A stretch of 64,000 nucleotides of DNA from positions 124,001 to 188,000 of the forward strand of contig CASEMQ010000070.1 of the NCBI GenBank assembly GCA_949289005.1, read 5' to 3'. This document shows positions 61,264 through 64,000 of the stretch, piece by piece (position 1 is the stretch's first letter; each line of letters begins with the position of its first letter). The DNA is from an uncultured Lentisphaeraceae bacterium (lineage in GTDB: Bacteria; Verrucomicrobiota; Kiritimatiellia; RFP12; DVOR01). The notes beneath the pieces are model-generated. The model saw only the letters and a program-made list of their open reading frames with translations, did no database searches and was not told the origin of the DNA. The position numbers and the translations under genes are program-made.

Positions 61264-62931
61264 GTGGCCGAAGGCACCATCACGCTCGACATCGAAGGGC
61301 TCGGCATCGCCGAGCTCGACTACGGCGCGCCGCTCACCGCCGTCCTCCCCGAGACAGTGAACGGCCTGCCCGTCCTCGCGGCGTTGGCCAACAACGACGT
61401 CGTGCCCCTCGACAGCCCCGTGATTCTCGATGCCGCCGTGCGCCCGCTGACGCTTGCCGACCCCGAAGGTTGGCAAGTCTACCGCCGCACGCTCTGCTTC
61501 TTGCTCGCGAAGGTGCTGCACGAAGACTTTCCCGCCGTGGACTGCCGCGTGCGCCAAAGTTTTGGCCACAACGCGCTCTACTGGTCGTGGGACGTGCCGC
61601 ACGCCGAGCGCGAGGCCAAGGTGGCGGCCCTGCGCGGGCGCCTGGCGGCGCTCGTCTCGCGCGACGCGCCCATCCGCCACCGCGTGGTAGGCTACGAGCA
61701 AATCCTCCGCCACTTCCGCGATGCCGGCCAGGAGGACAAGGCCAACCTGTTGCGCCACCGCAACCCGCCCTACCTCGGCATGGCCGTCTGCGAAGACTTC
61801 TACGACCTGCCGCAGGGTGTGCTCGCCACCCACACCGGCCTGCTCAACCTCTTCGACCTCGTGCCCTTGCGCGACGGCTTCGTGCTCGAGTTCCCCGGCT
61901 CCGCGACCCCCACGGAACTCGACCCCATGCCACCCTACGACTTCCTCTTCGAGGTCTACGCCGAGCACCTGCGCTGGGGCGAGATTATCGGTATCCGCAA
62001 CGCCGGCGAGCTGAACGCCGCCATCGCCGATGGCTCGGTGGCCGACGTGATCAACACCGTCGAGGCGCTCCACGAAAAACGGCTGGCCACCTTTGCCGAC
62101 CGCATCGCCGCGCGCGTGCCGCGCCCCCATGTGGTGCTCGTGGCGGGCCCCAGCTCCGCCGGAAAGACAACCTTCGCCATGCGCCTCTGCACGCACCTGC
62201 GCGTGCTCGGCCTCCGCCCCACCCTGCTCTCCACCGACAATTACTTCGTGGGCGATGCGCGCAATCCGCGCGATGCCGAGGGCAACCTCGACTACGAGTG
62301 CCTCCAGGCGGTGGACTGCCCACGCCTGAACGAAGACCTGCTCAAACTCCTCCGCGGCGAGACTATTCCCTCGCGCAAGTTCGACTTCCGCAAACACGAA
62401 GGCTTCGACTCCGCCGAGACGCTCGCCCTTGACCCCACGCGCGGCGTGCTCGTCATCGAGGGCATCCACGCCCTCAACCCCGACCTCACCCCGCAAATCC
62501 CCCGCGAGGAGAAGTTCCTCATCTACGTCAACGTCCTCACGCAAGTCGCCATCGACCGCCATAACCGCGTCTCCACCATCGACAACCGCCTCCTGCGCCG
62601 CATGGTGCGCGACGGCCAGTTCCGCGGGCGCAGCCCGATCGAGACGCTCCGCCTCTGGCCAAGCGTGCGCGCCGGCGAGGAAAAGTGGGTCTTCCCCTTC
62701 CAACACTACGCCGACGCCGTCTTCAACACCGCGCTGGATTACGAAATCCCCGTGCTCAAGGCCCTCGCCGGCCCCTTGCTCAACCAGATCAAGCCACACA
62801 ACCCCGAGTTCGTCACCGCGCGACGCCTCTCCTGCTTCCTGCAAAACTTCGCCACGATGCCGATGGCCGACGTCCCCACCAACTCCATCCTGCGCGAATA
62901 TCTCGGAGCCTCGCGCCTGCGCTACAAATAA
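61264..62931 (+). CDS. Nucleoside (uridine) kinase-like protein with N-terminal TGS/ThrRS-like part
   Basis: 555 residues. The N-terminal 60 residues look like a TGS-type beta-grasp, and the next part resembles the threonyl-tRNA synthetase editing/SAD region (DFPAVDCRVRQSFGHNALYW). The C-terminal half is a P-loop kinase of the PRK/uridine kinase family: AGPSSAGKTTFAMRL, STDNYFVG and VIEGIHALNPDL. The substrate is probably a nucleoside. The start is a GTG, 12 bp after the GspG stop, with AAGG upstream. It precedes the lpxC-like gene by 15 bp. Confidence 0.8.
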   Translation: MAEGTITLDIEGLGIAELDYGAPLTAVLPETVNGLPVLAALANNDVVPLDSPVILDAAVRPLTLADPEGWQVYRRTLCFLLAKVLHEDFPAVDCRVRQSFGHNALYWSWDVPHAEREAKVAALRGRLAALVSRDAPIRHRVVGYEQILRHFRDAGQEDKANLLRHRNPPYLGMAVCEDFYDLPQGVLATHTGLLNLFDLVPLRDGFVLEFPGSATPTELDPMPPYDFLFEVYAEHLRWGEIIGIRNAGELNAAIADGSVADVINTVEALHEKRLATFADRIAARVPRPHVVLVAGPSSAGKTTFAMRLCTHLRVLGLRPTLLSTDNYFVGDARNPRDAEGNLDYECLQAVDCPRLNEDLLKLLRGETIPSRKFDFRKHEGFDSAETLALDPTRGVLVIEGIHALNPDLTPQIPREEKFLIYVNVLTQVAIDRHNRVSTIDNRLLRRMVRDGQFRGRSPIETLRLWPSVRAGEEKWVFPFQHYADAVFNTALDYEIPVLKALAGPLLNQIKPHNPEFVTARRLSCFLQNFATMPMADVPTNSILREYLGASRLRYK

Positions 62932-62946
62932 GGAACCATCCCACCC

Positions 62947-63975
62947 ATGCCCACCCCCATCATCGGCCGTCTTGTAGCAGGCGAAGAAACGCAAGTGCGC
63001 CGCGCCTACGAGCAATTCGAGGCGCAACCCGTCACCGACCGCCGCCTCTCCGAGGACAAATGCCCCTATGGCGAGCGTGCCACCACCCTGGCCGGCACGG
63101 CCAGCGCCGAGGGCGTGGGCACCTTCGAGCGCAAACACCGCCCCATCCTCACCTTCGCGCCCTCCGCCATCCCCGGCTGGTGGATCCACCGCACCGACCT
63201 CCGCGAACAGCTCGATGTCAAAGTCTCCGTCCGCAACGTCTGGACAAGTGCCCGCAACATCGTCCTCCGCGCCGGCTCCCCGCACAACTACCTCCGCATG
63301 GTCGAGCACATCGTCGCACTCCGCCTTGGCCTAGGCGTGGATGATGTGCGCCTGGCCATCGCCGGCGGCGACCCGCCTCTCTTCGACCGCTCCAGCCTCG
63401 ACCTCGTCGAAGCCATCCGCAAGGCCGGCATCGTCCAGACCGACCGCCCCGCGCGCTACGTCACCGTCCGCGAGCCCGTCACCATCGGCGGCACGCGCGG
63501 CGACTTCGTCACCCTCCTCCCCGCCGAGCCCGGCGACCGCCGCCTCCATCTTGACGTCGCCATCGCTTGGGACACCGTCATCGGCCAACAACGCATCCAG
63601 GTCGACCTCACCTCCGAAACCTTCACCCACGGCGCCGGCGCCCGCACCAACGCCACCCAGACGCAATACCTCCTGGCCACCACCATCGGCAAACTCTTCG
63701 CCGACACCCGCAACATGGGCTACACCAAAGACAACATCCTCATCCACGGCAAAAAAGGCTTCGTCACCGCCCCACGCCCCGAGTTCGACCTCGGCGGCGG
63801 CAAAAGCGCCGAGCCCGTCTGGCACCGTGCCATGCTCGACCTTCTGGCCGCCATCGCACTCATCGACCGCGGCCGCTTCGTCGGCACCGTCAAATCCTTC
63901 CGTGCCGGGCACACACTCGATGTCCGCCTCATGACCCTCCTCTATATGCTTGACCTCCTGGAGCCCCTGCAATGA
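62947..63975 (+). CDS. lpxC: LpxC-like UDP-3-O-acyl-N-acetylglucosamine deacetylase
   Basis: 342 residues. MVEHIVALRLGLGVDDVRL (His121) corresponds to the first zinc His of LpxC, GDPPLFDRSS to the G-x-E-x-P-x-x-D-G-S strand, VWHRAMLD to the second zinc His and Asp, and FRAGHTLDVRL (His322) to the catalytic His. The enzyme performs the committed step of lipid A synthesis. An oddity is that His293 and Asp298 are separated by four residues, while familiar LpxC proteins have three. The N-terminus carries an extra segment with a Cys (EDKCPYGERATTL). The stop overlaps the next ATG by 4 bp. Confidence 0.82.
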   Translation: MPTPIIGRLVAGEETQVRRAYEQFEAQPVTDRRLSEDKCPYGERATTLAGTASAEGVGTFERKHRPILTFAPSAIPGWWIHRTDLREQLDVKVSVRNVWTSARNIVLRAGSPHNYLRMVEHIVALRLGLGVDDVRLAIAGGDPPLFDRSSLDLVEAIRKAGIVQTDRPARYVTVREPVTIGGTRGDFVTLLPAEPGDRRLHLDVAIAWDTVIGQQRIQVDLTSETFTHGAGARTNATQTQYLLATTIGKLFADTRNMGYTKDNILIHGKKGFVTAPRPEFDLGGGKSAEPVWHRAMLDLLAAIALIDRGRFVGTVKSFRAGHTLDVRLMTLLYMLDLLEPLQ

Positions 63976-64000
63976 GCAAAACCGTCCTTTGGTGGGGCCG
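63972..64000 (+). CDS. Start of the next gene, cut by the window edge
   Basis: The ATG overlaps the lpxC stop (ATGA) and reads MSKTVLWWG before the window ends. The opening strand could be the first beta-strand of a Rossmann-type or glycosyltransferase fold, but nine residues are too few to assign. Confidence 0.6.

Noticed and set aside
1..64000. CRISPR arrays, rRNA genes, tmRNA, riboswitches or insertion sequences
   Set aside because: I looked for regularly spaced repeats, transposase-like frames and familiar RNA motifs and saw none besides the tRNA and the hairpins listed.

Overview
The window reads as a piece of chromosome from an anaerobic, Gram-negative, polysaccharide-degrading bacterium. 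My best guess is the Verrucomicrobiota / Kiritimatiellota / Lentisphaerota group, because it combines LpxC (outer-membrane lipid A), a trimeric [FeFe]-hydrogenase, a pyruvate formate-lyase activase, secreted sulfatase and GH110-like glycosidase genes, many prepilin-type proteins and an exosortase with a PEP-CTERM-like remnant. This placement is inference; no rRNA or ribosomal marker is present. Codon use is strongly G/C-biased at third positions, which produces many long spurious antisense reading frames that I have left out.

Layout. 1-4.0 kb (+): parvulin chaperone (cut by the window edge), Tex, dihydrouridine synthase. 4.1-10.1 kb (-): YczE-like membrane protein, then a GH110-like glycosidase / CoaB / fused OlsF-like acyltransferase / RfbD unit. 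10.2-16.6 kb (-): six genes, each sharing 4 bp with the next (membrane protein, exosortase-EpsI, DUF192, GT2, PflA, TrkH). 16.7-18.2 kb (-): CstA. 18.2-19.7 kb: a decayed PEP-CTERM-like transcription unit and a tandem-fused CsoR/CstR-type regulator. 19.7-23.2 kb (-): ADP-ribosylglycohydrolase / sulfatase / DUF2264 operon. 23.25-35.34 kb (-): one 12-kb gene for a polyvalent ParB-methylase-helicase protein of the phage/conjugative-element type, without any other phage gene. 35.6-46.3 kb (+): a type II secretion/pseudopilin operon (GspF, seven pseudopilins, a giant GspK-like protein, a Cys-tailed protein) running into tpiA. 46.5 kb (-): tRNA-Lys. 47.2-51.3 kb (+): hydCBA, the electron-bifurcating hydrogenase. 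51.5-58.5 kb (+): pstSCAB-phoU-phoB-phoR behind a Pho-box-like array. 58.6-59.4 kb (-): zinc-ribbon/EIIA fusion. 59.6-64 kb (+): a second GspF/GspG pair, a nucleoside kinase-like protein, an LpxC-like deacetylase and the first codons of another gene.

The most unusual signal is a 103-bp sequence present twice in inverted orientation, 11.4 kb apart (35335-35437 and 46747-46849, 2 mismatches). It contains a G/C palindrome, a bulged hairpin that would pair with the Shine-Dalgarno sequence, and an ATG directly after the hairpin. In the first copy that ATG is the probable start of the 4,030-residue polyvalent protein; in the second it opens a 23-codon orphan frame beside tRNA-Lys. It behaves like a mobile or duplicated translation-start cassette and brackets the whole pseudopilin/tpiA/tRNA segment.

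Other points of interest are three genes whose -10 boxes lie only 8-10 nt before the start codon (candidate leaderless mRNAs), GspG-type calcium-loop signatures at the ends of several pseudopilins, and an altered zinc-ligand spacing in LpxC.
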